The position numbers and the translations under genes are program-made. Below, one piece after another: positions 1-9,215 of a DNA stretch of 19,385 nucleotides. Under the pieces are notes generated by a model. That model made no database searches. It saw only the letters and a list, made by a program, of their open reading frames with translations, and had not been told where the DNA came from. The stretch comes from Burkholderiales bacterium UBA1834 (GTDB lineage Bacteria > Pseudomonadota > Gammaproteobacteria > Burkholderiales > Burkholderiaceae_C): positions 24,083 to 43,467 of the forward strand of contig DDJC01000041.1 of NCBI GenBank assembly GCA_002339015.1, read 5' to 3'. Positions within the stretch are counted from its first letter, which is position 1. Each line of letters begins with the position of its first letter.

Positions 1-142
1 CAAGCCAGCCCCGCCCTCGGGTTGATCCCAAGCGGTGAGCGAGCACCACCATGCCGATGTCGCCATTTCCCCCGAGTTCAAGGGGCGGGACTGTCCCTGA
101 GAGGTGAGCGCAGCCGTCACAGTTGGCGACAGAATGATTTGT

Positions 143-874
143 ATGACGACTGCCACGCCCACACAACCTGCCCACCGCCCGAAATCCGGCCGCGGTGGCG
201 CGGGTGAACGCGCCACGCGCGACAACATCATCCGCGCGGCACTGACCCTTTTTGCCAAGCACGGCATCGACGGCGTGTCACTGCGCCAGATCGTGGCGGC
301 CGCCGGCCAGTCGAACCCATCGGCTGTGCACTACCACTTCCAGAGCAAGGAAGGCCTGCTCAGCGCTGTGGTCGACCACGTCGCCGAACAGCTGCAGCCG
401 CTTCAGCAACAGGCCATGGCGGCCTTGTTCGAAGCCCAGGCCCAAGGCACCCTGACCCCGCGCGAGCTGGTCCAGACGGCCATCATGCCCTTCGTCACGC
501 TATACGGCTCATCCTACGACGGCCGCATGGCGATCCGTTTCCTCTCGCGCCTGACCTGGCAGCGCGACGTGGCCGGCCAGAGCCGGCTGTTCGACAAGGC
601 CTGGAGCTACTGGCGCGATGTGGTCGTGGTGCTGCATGCCCTCACGCCTGAACAATCCATCGACGTGCTGATGCACCGCGGCGTGCTGGTCGGCTGCACC
701 GTGCTGCACGGCCTGGCCGACATGAGCCTGCTCAGCCGGCAGACCTCTTTCGGCTTGGCCGACATGTTCCGTGAACACCCCCTGGTGCTGCTGGACCACT
801 TCTGCGACTTCGTGACCGGCGGGCTGGTCGCGCCCACCACCGTGCCGCAGCAGCCCACTGCCCACGCCGCCTGA
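143..874 (+). CDS. TetR/AcrR-family transcriptional regulator
   Basis: This is a cytoplasmic one-component repressor of the TetR family, about 243 aa, a normal length. The N-terminal DNA-binding region spans about residues 24-80: ERATRDNIIRAALTLFAKHG, then SLRQIVAAAG, then the recognition-helix signature SAVHYHFQSKEGLL. The rest is a helical ligand and dimer domain with no recognisable ligand specificity. The start is uncertain: ATG 143 gives a typical short basic leader, while GTG 104 and ATG 134 are in frame and none has a clear Shine-Dalgarno. Bases 1-103 hold no gene I can support; two short plus-strand frames close at 22-24 and 36-38, so the tail of an upstream gene is possible. It lies 93 bp before the A2M gene on the same strand. 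Regulation of A2M/pbpC or of the MFS exporter is only an inference from position. Confidence 0.88.
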   Translation: MTTATPTQPAHRPKSGRGGAGERATRDNIIRAALTLFAKHGIDGVSLRQIVAAAGQSNPSAVHYHFQSKEGLLSAVVDHVAEQLQPLQQQAMAALFEAQAQGTLTPRELVQTAIMPFVTLYGSSYDGRMAIRFLSRLTWQRDVAGQSRLFDKAWSYWRDVVVVLHALTPEQSIDVLMHRGVLVGCTVLHGLADMSLLSRQTSFGLADMFREHPLVLLDHFCDFVTGGLVAPTTVPQQPTAHAA

Positions 875-967
875 CCTTCGTTTACCGGCGCCTTTGCGTT
901 TGCTCCTACACTGAGGCCCGCCCGATCACAGGGCGATGGTCTGAGTCACGCTGGGGAGACAACACGC

Positions 968-3900
968 ATGAAGCCGGGTTCCAACATCGCCTTCACGAGG
1001 CGGCATCTGCAAGCCCTCTGTCTGGGCACCACGATGTGGATGGCGCTCGGCGCCCAGGCCGCCACGGTGGTGCAGAGCACGCCGCAGGGCGAGGTCCGGC
1101 AGGTGCGTCAGGTCGTCGTGCGATTCGACCAGGCCGTCGTCCCGTTGGGCGATCTGCGCCAGGAAGCGCCGTATAGCCTGGCCTGCCAGGGCGCCGCCCC
1201 GAAAGGTGAAGGTCGCTGGGTCAATGAGCGGCAATGGGTCTATGACTTCGAACAGGACCTGGGCCCCGGCGTGCTCTGCCAGGCTCAACCCCGCCATGGC
1301 TGGCGCCCGGCCGTGGCCGCCGCCGGCACCTGGACACAAGCCAAGGCCTTCTCTTTCCAGACAGGCGGCCCCGCAGTGCTGCGCGTGTCGCCCTCTGGTG
1401 GTGAGATCGAGGAGGGGCAGCACTGGCTGCTGACACTCAACGGGCCGGCCCTGCCCGCCAGCCTGCAAGGCAACGCCTGGTGCGAAGTCGAGGGCGTGGG
1501 CGAGCGCGTGCCGCTGGTCGTGGTCACCGGCACCCCGCGTGAGGCCGTGCTCAAGAGCCGCCGCATCAAGCCCGATGATGCCCGCCAGTTGCTCGTGCAC
1601 TGTCAACGGCCGCTGCCCAATCAGGCCGCCGTGCGCCTGGTATGGGGCGCCGGCATTGCCGCGCAGTCGCTGCCGCAAGCGGTCACGCGGCAGGCCCAGC
1701 AGTTCAACTTCACGGTGCGCGCGCCTTTCGAGGTCGAGTTCAGTTGCGAGCGCGAGAAGGCTCAGTCGCCCTGCCTGCCCTTGCGGCCGCTCACCGTGCG
1801 CTTCTCCGCGCCGGTGCCGCGCGCGCTGGCCGAGCAGGTCCGCGTGGCGCGTGAAGGCAGTGATGCCCTCAAGCCCTGGTTCGACAAGGATGACAAGGCC
1901 GACACCGTTGAGCAGCTGACCTTCAAGGCTCCGCTGCCCGAAAACGCCAACCTGGCGGTGGTGCTGCCGGCCAATCTCAAGGACACAGCAGACCGCAGTG
2001 TGGCCAATGCGCATGCCTTCCCGATGGCCGTGCGCACCGGCGGCATGCCGCCGCTGGCCAAGTTCGCCACTGCGCCCTTCGGCGTTGTCGAACTGGAGAG
2101 CGAACCGGGCCAGCCCCCCTTGCTGCCGATCACGGTGCGTCACGTCGAAGCCGACCTGGGCATCAAATCCCTCGCCCCTTCCAAAGCCAGCCTGGAGGGC
2201 CGCAGCAAGACCTTGACGCAGGACATCGACATCCTGCGCTGGATCGCCAGGGTGCAGAAGCACCATGAGACGTCCTTCACGGCCAAGGAACTGGGCTACC
2301 CCGCCTCGCAATGGAAGGAATGGCGCACCGACCGTGACAGCGATGGCCGCGAGATCCGCTACGAGGCCGAACGCCGCATCGGCTCGCGCGAGCTGTCGCT
2401 GCTCAACTCGGAAAAGCAGACGCAGCGCCTGAAGCTGCCGCCCACCGACGCCAAGGACACCCGCCCGTTCGAGGTCGTGGGCATCCCGCTGCCGGGGCCC
2501 GGCTACCACGTGATCGAGGTGGCGTCGCCCAAGCTGGGCGCCTCCCTGCTGGCCCAGCCTGCGCCGATGTACGTACGCACCGGCGTGCTGGTAAGCAACC
2601 TGGGCGTGCACCTCAAGCTGGGCCGCGAAAACAGCCTGGTGTGGGTGACCACGCTGGACAAGGCCCGCCCGGTGGCCGGCGCCGACGTGGCCATCCTGAA
2701 CTGCCGCGGCGAATCTCTCTGGACCGGCCGCACCGACGCACAAGGCCGCGCCGTGGTCAACCAGCCCCTGGCCGTGGCGCGCTACCAGGGCTGCATCGTC
2801 GACAACGGCCTGTTCGTGTCGGCACGCAAGGCCATTGAGCAAGGCCCGCACAAGGGCAAGACCGATCTGGCCTTCGCCTTCTCCGACTGGAACAAGGGCG
2901 TGGAGCCGTGGCGCTTCAACGTGCCCACGCAATCACCGCAGTACGGCGACAATGCCCCCGAGATGCGCGTGCACACCGTGACCGACCGCGCCCTGCTGCG
3001 CGCCGGCGAGACCGTGTCGATGAAGCACTTCGCACGGCTGGAGACGCGCCAGGGCCTGGCCGCCGTACCGCGCGACCGCTGGCCGAGCACGCTGCGCATC
3101 ATCCACAGCGGCAGCGGCGACGAAATCACCCAACCCCTGTCCTGGCGCGCCAATGGCAGCGCATTGTCCACCTGGGCCATCCCGCAGGAAGCCAAGCTGG
3201 GTGTCTACGAGATTTACCTCAGCACGCAAGGCCCCGAAGGTGAGCGGCGCCTGCAGGCCGGCCAGTTCCGCGTCGAAGAGTTCCGCCTGCCCTTGATCCA
3301 GGCCCGCGTGGCCGGCCCTAAAGAGCTGCAGGTCTCGCCCACCGAACTGCCCTTGTCCGTGCAGATGAGTTTCCTGTCGGGCGGCGGCTTTGGCGGTGCC
3401 CCCGGCCGCGTCAGCGCCTTGCTGCGCGAGCGCTCGGTGAACTTCGCCCAGTACGACGAGTTCAACTTCGAGCCGCCCCGCGCCCCGCGGGACAACACTC
3501 CGGCCGGCCACGATGACGAGAACGGCGACGAAGGCGACCCGGGCCTGGTCGCCGGCGGCCGCCTGATCGCCGACAAGCTGCCCCTGGTGACAGACCGCGA
3601 AGGCAACGCACGTCTCGTGCTGCCCAAGCTGCCGCCCACACGCCGCCCGATGACCGTGCAGGCCGAGCTCAGCTTCAACGACCCGAACGGTGAAGTGCAG
3701 ACCGTGTCGACCGAAGTGCCGCTGTGGCCCAGCCAGGTGGTGCTGGGTCTCAAGACCGGCAGTTGGGCCAGCACGCGTGGCCAGATGAAGTTCCAGGCCC
3801 TGGCGCTGGACACCAGTGGCAAGCCCATCGCCAAGCAGGACGTGAAGGTGATCGCCCGCGTCAGCCAGCACTTGAGCACCCGCAAGCGCATCGTAGGCGG

Positions 3901-6900
3901 CTTCTACAGCTACGACAATCGCACCGAGGTGAAGGATCTGGGCACCGTCTGCAGCGGCCAGACCGATGCACGCGGTCTGCTGCTGTGCGAGGCCGAGCTG
4001 GACAGCGCTGGCGAGGTCGAACTGGTCGCGCAGGCCAAGGACGCGCGCGGCAACGCCACCGAAGCCGCCACCACCGTGTGGGTCACACGCCATGGCGAGC
4101 TGTGGTTCTCGCAGGACAACGACGACCGCATGGACGTGCTGCCAGAGAAGAAGCGCTACGAGCCTGGCGAAACAGCCCGCCTGCAGGTACGCATGCCCTA
4201 CCGCGAAGCCACGGTGCTGGTCACCGTCGAGCGCGAAGGCGTGATCGACAGCCGCGTCGTCACCCTCAAGGGCGATGACCCGACCATCGAGCTGCCCATC
4301 CCCAAGGTCACGAGCTGGGCACCCAATGTGTTCGTGAGCGTGATGGCCTTGCGCGGCCGCGTGCACGAGGTGCCGTGGTACTCCTTCTTCACCTGGGGCT
4401 GGCGCAAGCCGCTGGCCTGGTGGCACGCCTTCTGGAACGAAGGCCGCGAGTACCAGGCCCCCACGGCCATGGTCGATCTGTCGCGCCCCTCCTTCAAGCT
4501 GGGCGTGGCGCAACTGCACATCGGCCGCGCACCGCATGAGCTCGATGTGGCGGTGACGCCGGACAAGCAGCGCTACAGCATCCGCCAGACGGTGCGCACC
4601 AAGGTGCGCGTCACGCAGGGCGGCCAGCCCGTGCAGGGCGAAGTGGCCTTCGCCGCGGTCGATGAGGCCCTGCTGGCCCTGGCCGACAACCCCTCGTGGA
4701 AGCTGCTCGACGGCCTGCTGCAGGATCGCCCCTGGGGCGTGGAGACCAGCACCGCTCAGAACGAGATCATCGGCCGGCGCCATTACGGCCGCAAGGCCAT
4801 CGCCCCGGGCGGCGGCGGGGGCCACAGCGCCAGCCGCGAACTGTTCGACACCCTGCTGCTGTGGCGCGGCGACGTGGCACTCGATGCCAACGGCGAGGCC
4901 GTGATCGAAGTGCCGCTCAACGATTCGCTCACCAGCTTCCGCTTGGTCGCCATCGCGCAAGGCCCCGCGCGCCTGAAGACCACGCCCCCGCAGGAAGCTT
5001 TCGGCACCGGCAGCGCCAGCGTGCAGGTCAGCCAGGATCTGCAGATGCTCTCGGGCCTGCCGCCGCTGGTGCGCGAGGGTGATCGTTTCGACGCCCTCTT
5101 CACCCTGCGCAACACCACCGGCCAGCCGATGAAGGTGCGCGCAGAACTCAAACCAGCCGATGGCAACACCACGCCCGTGCCCGCCGCGCAGGATGTGGAC
5201 GTGCCCGCACAAGGCGCCAAGGAAGTGCGCTGGACGCTGACCGTGCCCGTCGGCCTCACCGCACTGAACTGGCAGGCCTCGGCCACCACGGCGCGCGCGG
5301 ACATCGCCGACCGCCTCACCGTCAAGCAGCAGGTGCAGCCCGCCGTGCCCGAACGCGTGCTGCAGGCCACGCTGCGCCAGCTCGATGCACCCTTGAGCCT
5401 GCCGGTGCAGCCGCCGGTCGATGGCCTCACGCTCACCACGCCCGAAGGCGCGCGTGCCCGAGGCGGCGTGCGCGTCGAGGTGCAGCCCAAGCTGACCGGC
5501 GCCCTGCCCGGCCTGCGCCGCTTCTTCGAGACCTACCCTTACGTCTGCCTGGAACAGCAGACCTCCAAGGCCGTCGGCCTGAAGGACCAGGCAATGTGGG
5601 ACGGCGTGGCCAAGCGCCTGCCCACCTACCTGGACAGCGATGGCCTGGCGCTGTACTTCCCGCCCTCGGCCGGCGACGCGCCCCGCGGCAGTGACCGGCT
5701 CACGGCCTACATCCTGGCCGCCACGCACGAGGCCGGCTTCACCCTGCCCGACAAGCCCCGCGAGCAGATGCTCGAAGGCCTCACCGCCTTCGTGCAGGGC
5801 CGCGTGATGCGGACATCCTGGAGCCCGCCTGGCCGGCCGCAGACACTGAACCTGGCCGTGCGCAAACTGGCCGCCATCGAGGCCCTGAGCCGCCATGGCC
5901 GCGCCGAAGCGCGCATGCTCGACAGCATCACCATCGAGCCTCAGATCTGGCCCACCGCCGCCCTGATCGACTGGCTGAACATCCTGCAGCGTGTCGACGG
6001 CATCCCCTCGCGTGAGCAGCGCCTGGCCGAAGCGGAGAACACCCTGCGCGCGCGCCTTACCTATGCCGGCACCACGCTGAAGTTCTCCACCGAGACCGAC
6101 GACTTCTGGTGGTGGCTGATGGACAGCGCCGATGCCAACGCCGCGCGCCTGATCCTGGCCGTGATCGACCGCCCGGGCTGGAAGGACGAGCTGCCGCGCC
6201 TGGTCACCGGCAGCCTGGGCCGCCAGCGCCAGGGCGCCTGGCTCACCACCACGGCCAACCTGTGGGGATCGCTCGCGCTCGACAAGTTCTCGCAGCGCTT
6301 CGAGAACGTGCCCGTCGCCGGCAGCACGGTGGCGCAACTGGGCAATGCCAGCCTGCGTCACGACTGGTCCGCGCAACCGCAAGGTGGCGGCCAGTTGCTG
6401 CCCTGGCCCACGGCACCGGCCAACCAGCGCGCGCCCATCACCGCACTCACGGCGCAGCAGCAAGGCACCGGCAAACCCTGGCTCACCGTGCAGACGCTGG
6501 CCGCCATCCCGCTCAAGGCGCCGCTGAGCGCTGGCTACCGCGTGCAGCGCGAGGTCAGCATCGTCGATGGCGACGACCTCAAGCCCCTGCCCGCCGGCCC
6601 GCTGCCGCGCGGCACCTTGCTGCGCGTGCGCCTGGTGGTCGATGCCCAAAGCGACATGACCTGGGTCGCCCTGAACGACCCGATCCCCGCGGGCGCCACC
6701 GTGATGGGCAGCGGCCTGGGCCGTGATTCGGCCCTGGCCACACGCGGCGAGACGCAGGAAGGCATCTGGCCGGCCTACATCGAGCGCCGCTTCGATGCCT
6801 ACCGCGCCTACTACGAATGGATGCCTAAAGGCCGCCACCAGATCGACTACACCGTGCGCCTGAACAACCCGGGCCGCTTCCAGTTGCCGCCCACGCGCAT

Positions 6901-6967
6901 CGAAGCGCTGTACGCACCGGAGAGCTTCGGCGAAAGCCCCAACGCGGCGGTGGAGGTGCGGCCGTGA
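968..6967 (+). CDS. Large periplasmic alpha-2-macroglobulin family protein (YfhM-like protease trap)
   Basis: This 1999-aa secreted protein belongs to the bacterial alpha-2-macroglobulins, which trap attacking proteases through a reactive thioester after bait cleavage. GGGGAG at 953-958 lies 9 nt before the ATG. The leader has RR, then a hydrophobic stretch, ending GAQA at residue 31, a signal peptidase I type site with no lipobox. Macroglobulin-like domains fill the first 1000 residues; MG2-type sequence is near 534-620 and MG3-type sequence begins near 670 (TDRALLRAGE). The bait-region domain is about 1043-1290. The segment LFDTLLLWRGDV at 1292 begins the conserved A2M domain. The thioester CLEQ is at Cys1527-Gln1530 in the helical thioester domain. 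The C-terminus (about 1870-1995) has the receptor-like motif YYEWMPKGRHQIDY. An acidic, probably disordered linker lies near 836-860. E. coli YfhM is shorter (about 1650 aa) and is a lipoprotein. The stop overlaps the pbpC start by 4 bp. Confidence 0.96.
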   Translation: MKPGSNIAFTRRHLQALCLGTTMWMALGAQAATVVQSTPQGEVRQVRQVVVRFDQAVVPLGDLRQEAPYSLACQGAAPKGEGRWVNERQWVYDFEQDLGPGVLCQAQPRHGWRPAVAAAGTWTQAKAFSFQTGGPAVLRVSPSGGEIEEGQHWLLTLNGPALPASLQGNAWCEVEGVGERVPLVVVTGTPREAVLKSRRIKPDDARQLLVHCQRPLPNQAAVRLVWGAGIAAQSLPQAVTRQAQQFNFTVRAPFEVEFSCEREKAQSPCLPLRPLTVRFSAPVPRALAEQVRVAREGSDALKPWFDKDDKADTVEQLTFKAPLPENANLAVVLPANLKDTADRSVANAHAFPMAVRTGGMPPLAKFATAPFGVVELESEPGQPPLLPITVRHVEADLGIKSLAPSKASLEGRSKTLTQDIDILRWIARVQKHHETSFTAKELGYPASQWKEWRTDRDSDGREIRYEAERRIGSRELSLLNSEKQTQRLKLPPTDAKDTRPFEVVGIPLPGPGYHVIEVASPKLGASLLAQPAPMYVRTGVLVSNLGVHLKLGRENSLVWVTTLDKARPVAGADVAILNCRGESLWTGRTDAQGRAVVNQPLAVARYQGCIVDNGLFVSARKAIEQGPHKGKTDLAFAFSDWNKGVEPWRFNVPTQSPQYGDNAPEMRVHTVTDRALLRAGETVSMKHFARLETRQGLAAVPRDRWPSTLRIIHSGSGDEITQPLSWRANGSALSTWAIPQEAKLGVYEIYLSTQGPEGERRLQAGQFRVEEFRLPLIQARVAGPKELQVSPTELPLSVQMSFLSGGGFGGAPGRVSALLRERSVNFAQYDEFNFEPPRAPRDNTPAGHDDENGDEGDPGLVAGGRLIADKLPLVTDREGNARLVLPKLPPTRRPMTVQAELSFNDPNGEVQTVSTEVPLWPSQVVLGLKTGSWASTRGQMKFQALALDTSGKPIAKQDVKVIARVSQHLSTRKRIVGGFYSYDNRTEVKDLGTVCSGQTDARGLLLCEAELDSAGEVELVAQAKDARGNATEAATTVWVTRHGELWFSQDNDDRMDVLPEKKRYEPGETARLQVRMPYREATVLVTVEREGVIDSRVVTLKGDDPTIELPIPKVTSWAPNVFVSVMALRGRVHEVPWYSFFTWGWRKPLAWWHAFWNEGREYQAPTAMVDLSRPSFKLGVAQLHIGRAPHELDVAVTPDKQRYSIRQTVRTKVRVTQGGQPVQGEVAFAAVDEALLALADNPSWKLLDGLLQDRPWGVETSTAQNEIIGRRHYGRKAIAPGGGGGHSASRELFDTLLLWRGDVALDANGEAVIEVPLNDSLTSFRLVAIAQGPARLKTTPPQEAFGTGSASVQVSQDLQMLSGLPPLVREGDRFDALFTLRNTTGQPMKVRAELKPADGNTTPVPAAQDVDVPAQGAKEVRWTLTVPVGLTALNWQASATTARADIADRLTVKQQVQPAVPERVLQATLRQLDAPLSLPVQPPVDGLTLTTPEGARARGGVRVEVQPKLTGALPGLRRFFETYPYVCLEQQTSKAVGLKDQAMWDGVAKRLPTYLDSDGLALYFPPSAGDAPRGSDRLTAYILAATHEAGFTLPDKPREQMLEGLTAFVQGRVMRTSWSPPGRPQTLNLAVRKLAAIEALSRHGRAEARMLDSITIEPQIWPTAALIDWLNILQRVDGIPSREQRLAEAENTLRARLTYAGTTLKFSTETDDFWWWLMDSADANAARLILAVIDRPGWKDELPRLVTGSLGRQRQGAWLTTTANLWGSLALDKFSQRFENVPVAGSTVAQLGNASLRHDWSAQPQGGGQLLPWPTAPANQRAPITALTAQQQGTGKPWLTVQTLAAIPLKAPLSAGYRVQREVSIVDGDDLKPLPAGPLPRGTLLRVRLVVDAQSDMTWVALNDPIPAGATVMGSGLGRDSALATRGETQEGIWPAYIERRFDAYRAYYEWMPKGRHQIDYTVRLNNPGRFQLPPTRIEALYAPESFGESPNAAVEVRP

Positions 6968-9165
6968 CACGGCGCTGGCTGGCCGCGCCGCTCATCGGCT
7001 TGGCCCTGAGCCTGGCCACCTCGGCCAGCCACTCCCTGCCCACCTACCAGCAGATCCGCCAGGCCTACACCCCCAGCGACCTCACCTTGCTGGACCGCCA
7101 CGGCCAGCCACTGCAGACCCTGCGCATCGACCATCAAGCTCGCCGCCTGAGCTGGGTCGGGCTGCAGGACATCTCCCCGGCGCTGCGCACCGCCATCGTG
7201 CTCTCGGAAGACCAGCGCTTCTGGGCCCACAGCGGCATCGACTGGCGCGCCGTGGCCGCCAGTGCCTGGGCCAATGCCTGGAACCAGCGCACGCGCGGCG
7301 CCTCCACCGTCACGATGCAGCTGGCCGGCCTGCTTGACGAAGCCCAAGCCCGCCCGGCCGATGGCCGCAGCCTCACGGGCAAGGTCCGCCAGGCCGTGGG
7401 CGCTACTGAACTGGAGCGCCGCTGGCGCAAGAGCGACATCCTCGAGGCCTACCTCAACCTCGTGCCCTTCCGCGGCGAACTGGTCGGCCTGCACGCCTTG
7501 TCGCTCACCCTGTTCGACAAGCACCCCTCCGGCCTGGACGCGCAGGAGTCCGCCATCGCCGCGGCTCTGGTGCGCGGGCCCAATGCCGCACCGGCCGTCG
7601 TCAGCCAGCGCGCCTGCCAGGTGCTGCGCCAGATGCAGCCAGGCCATGCTTGCACCGGCCTCTCGCTGCTCGTGCAAAGCACCCTGCGCCGCAAGGGCGG
7701 CATGCCCATGGGCGAGCAGGCCGCACCCCACGCCGCGCGCCAGATCCTGCAGGCCGCGCGCGAGGCCGGCCTGGGCCAGAGCGCGCAACGCCCCTGGCCC
7801 GCCACGCTGCGCACCACGCTCGATGCCGGCGTGCAGCGCCTGGCCACGCAACTGCTCAAGCAGCAACTGGCCGAACTGGGCCGGCGCGATGTCGAAGATG
7901 GCGCCGTCATCGTGTTGGACAACGCCACCGGTGAGGTGCTGGCCTGGGTGGGCTCGGCCGGCAGCCTGGCCTCGGCCCGCGAGGTCGATGGCGTCATCGC
8001 CCGGCGCCAGCCCGGCTCCACCCTCAAGCCCTTCGTGTACGAGCTGGCGTTCGAGCGCCGCCTGCTGACGCCCGCCAGCCTGCTGGACGATTCCCCCGTG
8101 CAGCTGCCCACCACCAATGGCCTGTACACGCCGCAGAACTACGACCGCAGCTTCAAAGGCTGGGTCAGTGTGCGCCATGCTCTGGGCAGCAGCCTGAACA
8201 TCCCCGCCGTGCGCACAGGCGCCATGCTCGGCGAGCAGGCCCTGGCCCAACGTCTCAATGCGCTCGGCCTGGCCCTGAAAGAGCCCGGCGGCTTCTACGG
8301 CCCCGGCCTGGCGCTGGGCAGTGCCGAGGTCACCCTGCGCGATCTGGCCAATGCCTACCGCGCCCTGGCTCAGCAGGGGCAGTGGTCACCCGTGCGCTGG
8401 CTGCCGGACTCAACAGCGGGCAGCACATCGCCCCCGCAGACCACACGCCGCGTCATGCAGGCCCCGGCGGTCTACCAGGTCACCCACATCCTGGCCGACA
8501 ACAGCGCGCGCGCCACCACCTTCGGGCTGGACAGCCAACTGGCCACGCGCGGCTTCACCGCCGTCAAGACCGGCACCAGCAAGGACATGCGCGACAACTG
8601 GTGCCTGGGCTACAGCGAGCGCTACACCGTGGGTGTGTGGGTGGGCAACGCCAGCGGCGCGCCCATGCAGGCCGTGAGCGGCACCACCGGTGCTGCACCC
8701 GTGTGGTCACGCCTGATGGCCGAGCTGCACCGGGGGCACCCATCGCGCGCACCGGCTGCACCCGCTGGTTTGATCGAGCAGCCCGTGCAGTTCACAGGCT
8801 GGGCGCAAGCCGAACCCGCCCGAGAGGAGTGGTTCATCCAGGGCACGCAGCAGGCCGTGTGGCGCGTACAGCCTCCGCCCGCGCGCCGGGCCATCCTCAA
8901 TCCGCAAGATGGCGCCATCTACGCCCTCGACCCGGACATCCCGCCGCAGGTGCAACGGCTCACCTTCGAAACAGGGGCCGGCAACACGCGGCGCAGTTGG
9001 TGGCTGGACGGCAAGCACCTGGGCCCGGCCCACGGCGGCCAAGCGCTCCGCTGGCTGCCCTGGCCAGGGCGCCACACCCTGGAGCTGCGCGAGGGCCGCA
9101 CCGTGATCGACCGCATCCGCTTCGAGGTCCGCGGCGCGGCACCACGCGCGCCCGCCAAATCCTGA
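6964..9165 (+). CDS. pbpC: Penicillin-binding protein 1C (bifunctional transglycosylase/transpeptidase)
   Basis: This 733-aa class A penicillin-binding protein polymerises and cross-links peptidoglycan in the periplasm, anchored by an N-terminal hydrophobic segment (about residues 6-24). GTG 6964 overlaps the A2M stop as GTGA, so the two are translationally coupled. The glycosyltransferase domain carries EDQRFWAHSGID at E82 (catalytic Glu) and RGASTVTMQLA at 111-121. The transpeptidase domain carries STLK with Ser352 nucleophile and Lys355, SLN at 410-412, and KTGTS at 535-539. All catalytic motifs are intact. The last 100 residues or so match the beta-sandwich C-terminal domain typical of PBP1C. 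Pairing of pbpC with an A2M gene is a known arrangement in many proteobacteria, E. coli yfhM-pbpC among them, and is read as a combined defence-and-repair module. Confidence 0.97.
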   Translation: MTRRWLAAPLIGLALSLATSASHSLPTYQQIRQAYTPSDLTLLDRHGQPLQTLRIDHQARRLSWVGLQDISPALRTAIVLSEDQRFWAHSGIDWRAVAASAWANAWNQRTRGASTVTMQLAGLLDEAQARPADGRSLTGKVRQAVGATELERRWRKSDILEAYLNLVPFRGELVGLHALSLTLFDKHPSGLDAQESAIAAALVRGPNAAPAVVSQRACQVLRQMQPGHACTGLSLLVQSTLRRKGGMPMGEQAAPHAARQILQAAREAGLGQSAQRPWPATLRTTLDAGVQRLATQLLKQQLAELGRRDVEDGAVIVLDNATGEVLAWVGSAGSLASAREVDGVIARRQPGSTLKPFVYELAFERRLLTPASLLDDSPVQLPTTNGLYTPQNYDRSFKGWVSVRHALGSSLNIPAVRTGAMLGEQALAQRLNALGLALKEPGGFYGPGLALGSAEVTLRDLANAYRALAQQGQWSPVRWLPDSTAGSTSPPQTTRRVMQAPAVYQVTHILADNSARATTFGLDSQLATRGFTAVKTGTSKDMRDNWCLGYSERYTVGVWVGNASGAPMQAVSGTTGAAPVWSRLMAELHRGHPSRAPAAPAGLIEQPVQFTGWAQAEPAREEWFIQGTQQAVWRVQPPPARRAILNPQDGAIYALDPDIPPQVQRLTFETGAGNTRRSWWLDGKHLGPAHGGQALRWLPWPGRHTLELREGRTVIDRIRFEVRGAAPRAPAKS

Positions 9166-9215
9166 TCGAAGGGGCATACTGCGCAGGCCCGCCTGACACC
9201 GAAACGATTGCGCCC

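Noticed and set aside
919..935. Hairpin CGCCC-N7-GGGCG between the TetR and A2M genes as a terminator
   Set aside because: The stem is only 5 bp and no T-tract follows on either strand.
1019..1021. Cys18 of the A2M leader as a lipoprotein attachment site
   Set aside because: The preceding residues (Q-A-L) do not form a lipobox and a standard signal peptidase I site follows at residue 31.
926..6970. Two back-to-back long open frames on the minus strand (926-2932 and 2933-6970) covering the whole A2M gene
   Set aside because: They are in one frame split by a single stop and mirror the GC-rich codons of the A2M gene. The translations are rich in His, Arg, Gly and Ala with no domain, signal or Shine-Dalgarno, while the plus strand carries clear A2M motifs.
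6847..8250. 467-aa open frame on the minus strand opposite pbpC
   Set aside because: It is a shadow of a gene with all class A PBP motifs intact; no recognisable protein is encoded.
8382..9215. In-frame upstream extension of the MFS transporter
   Set aside because: The segment is out-of-frame pbpC sequence (Arg/His/Gly/Pro-rich) with no membrane helices; the transporter starts naturally at ATG 9216.
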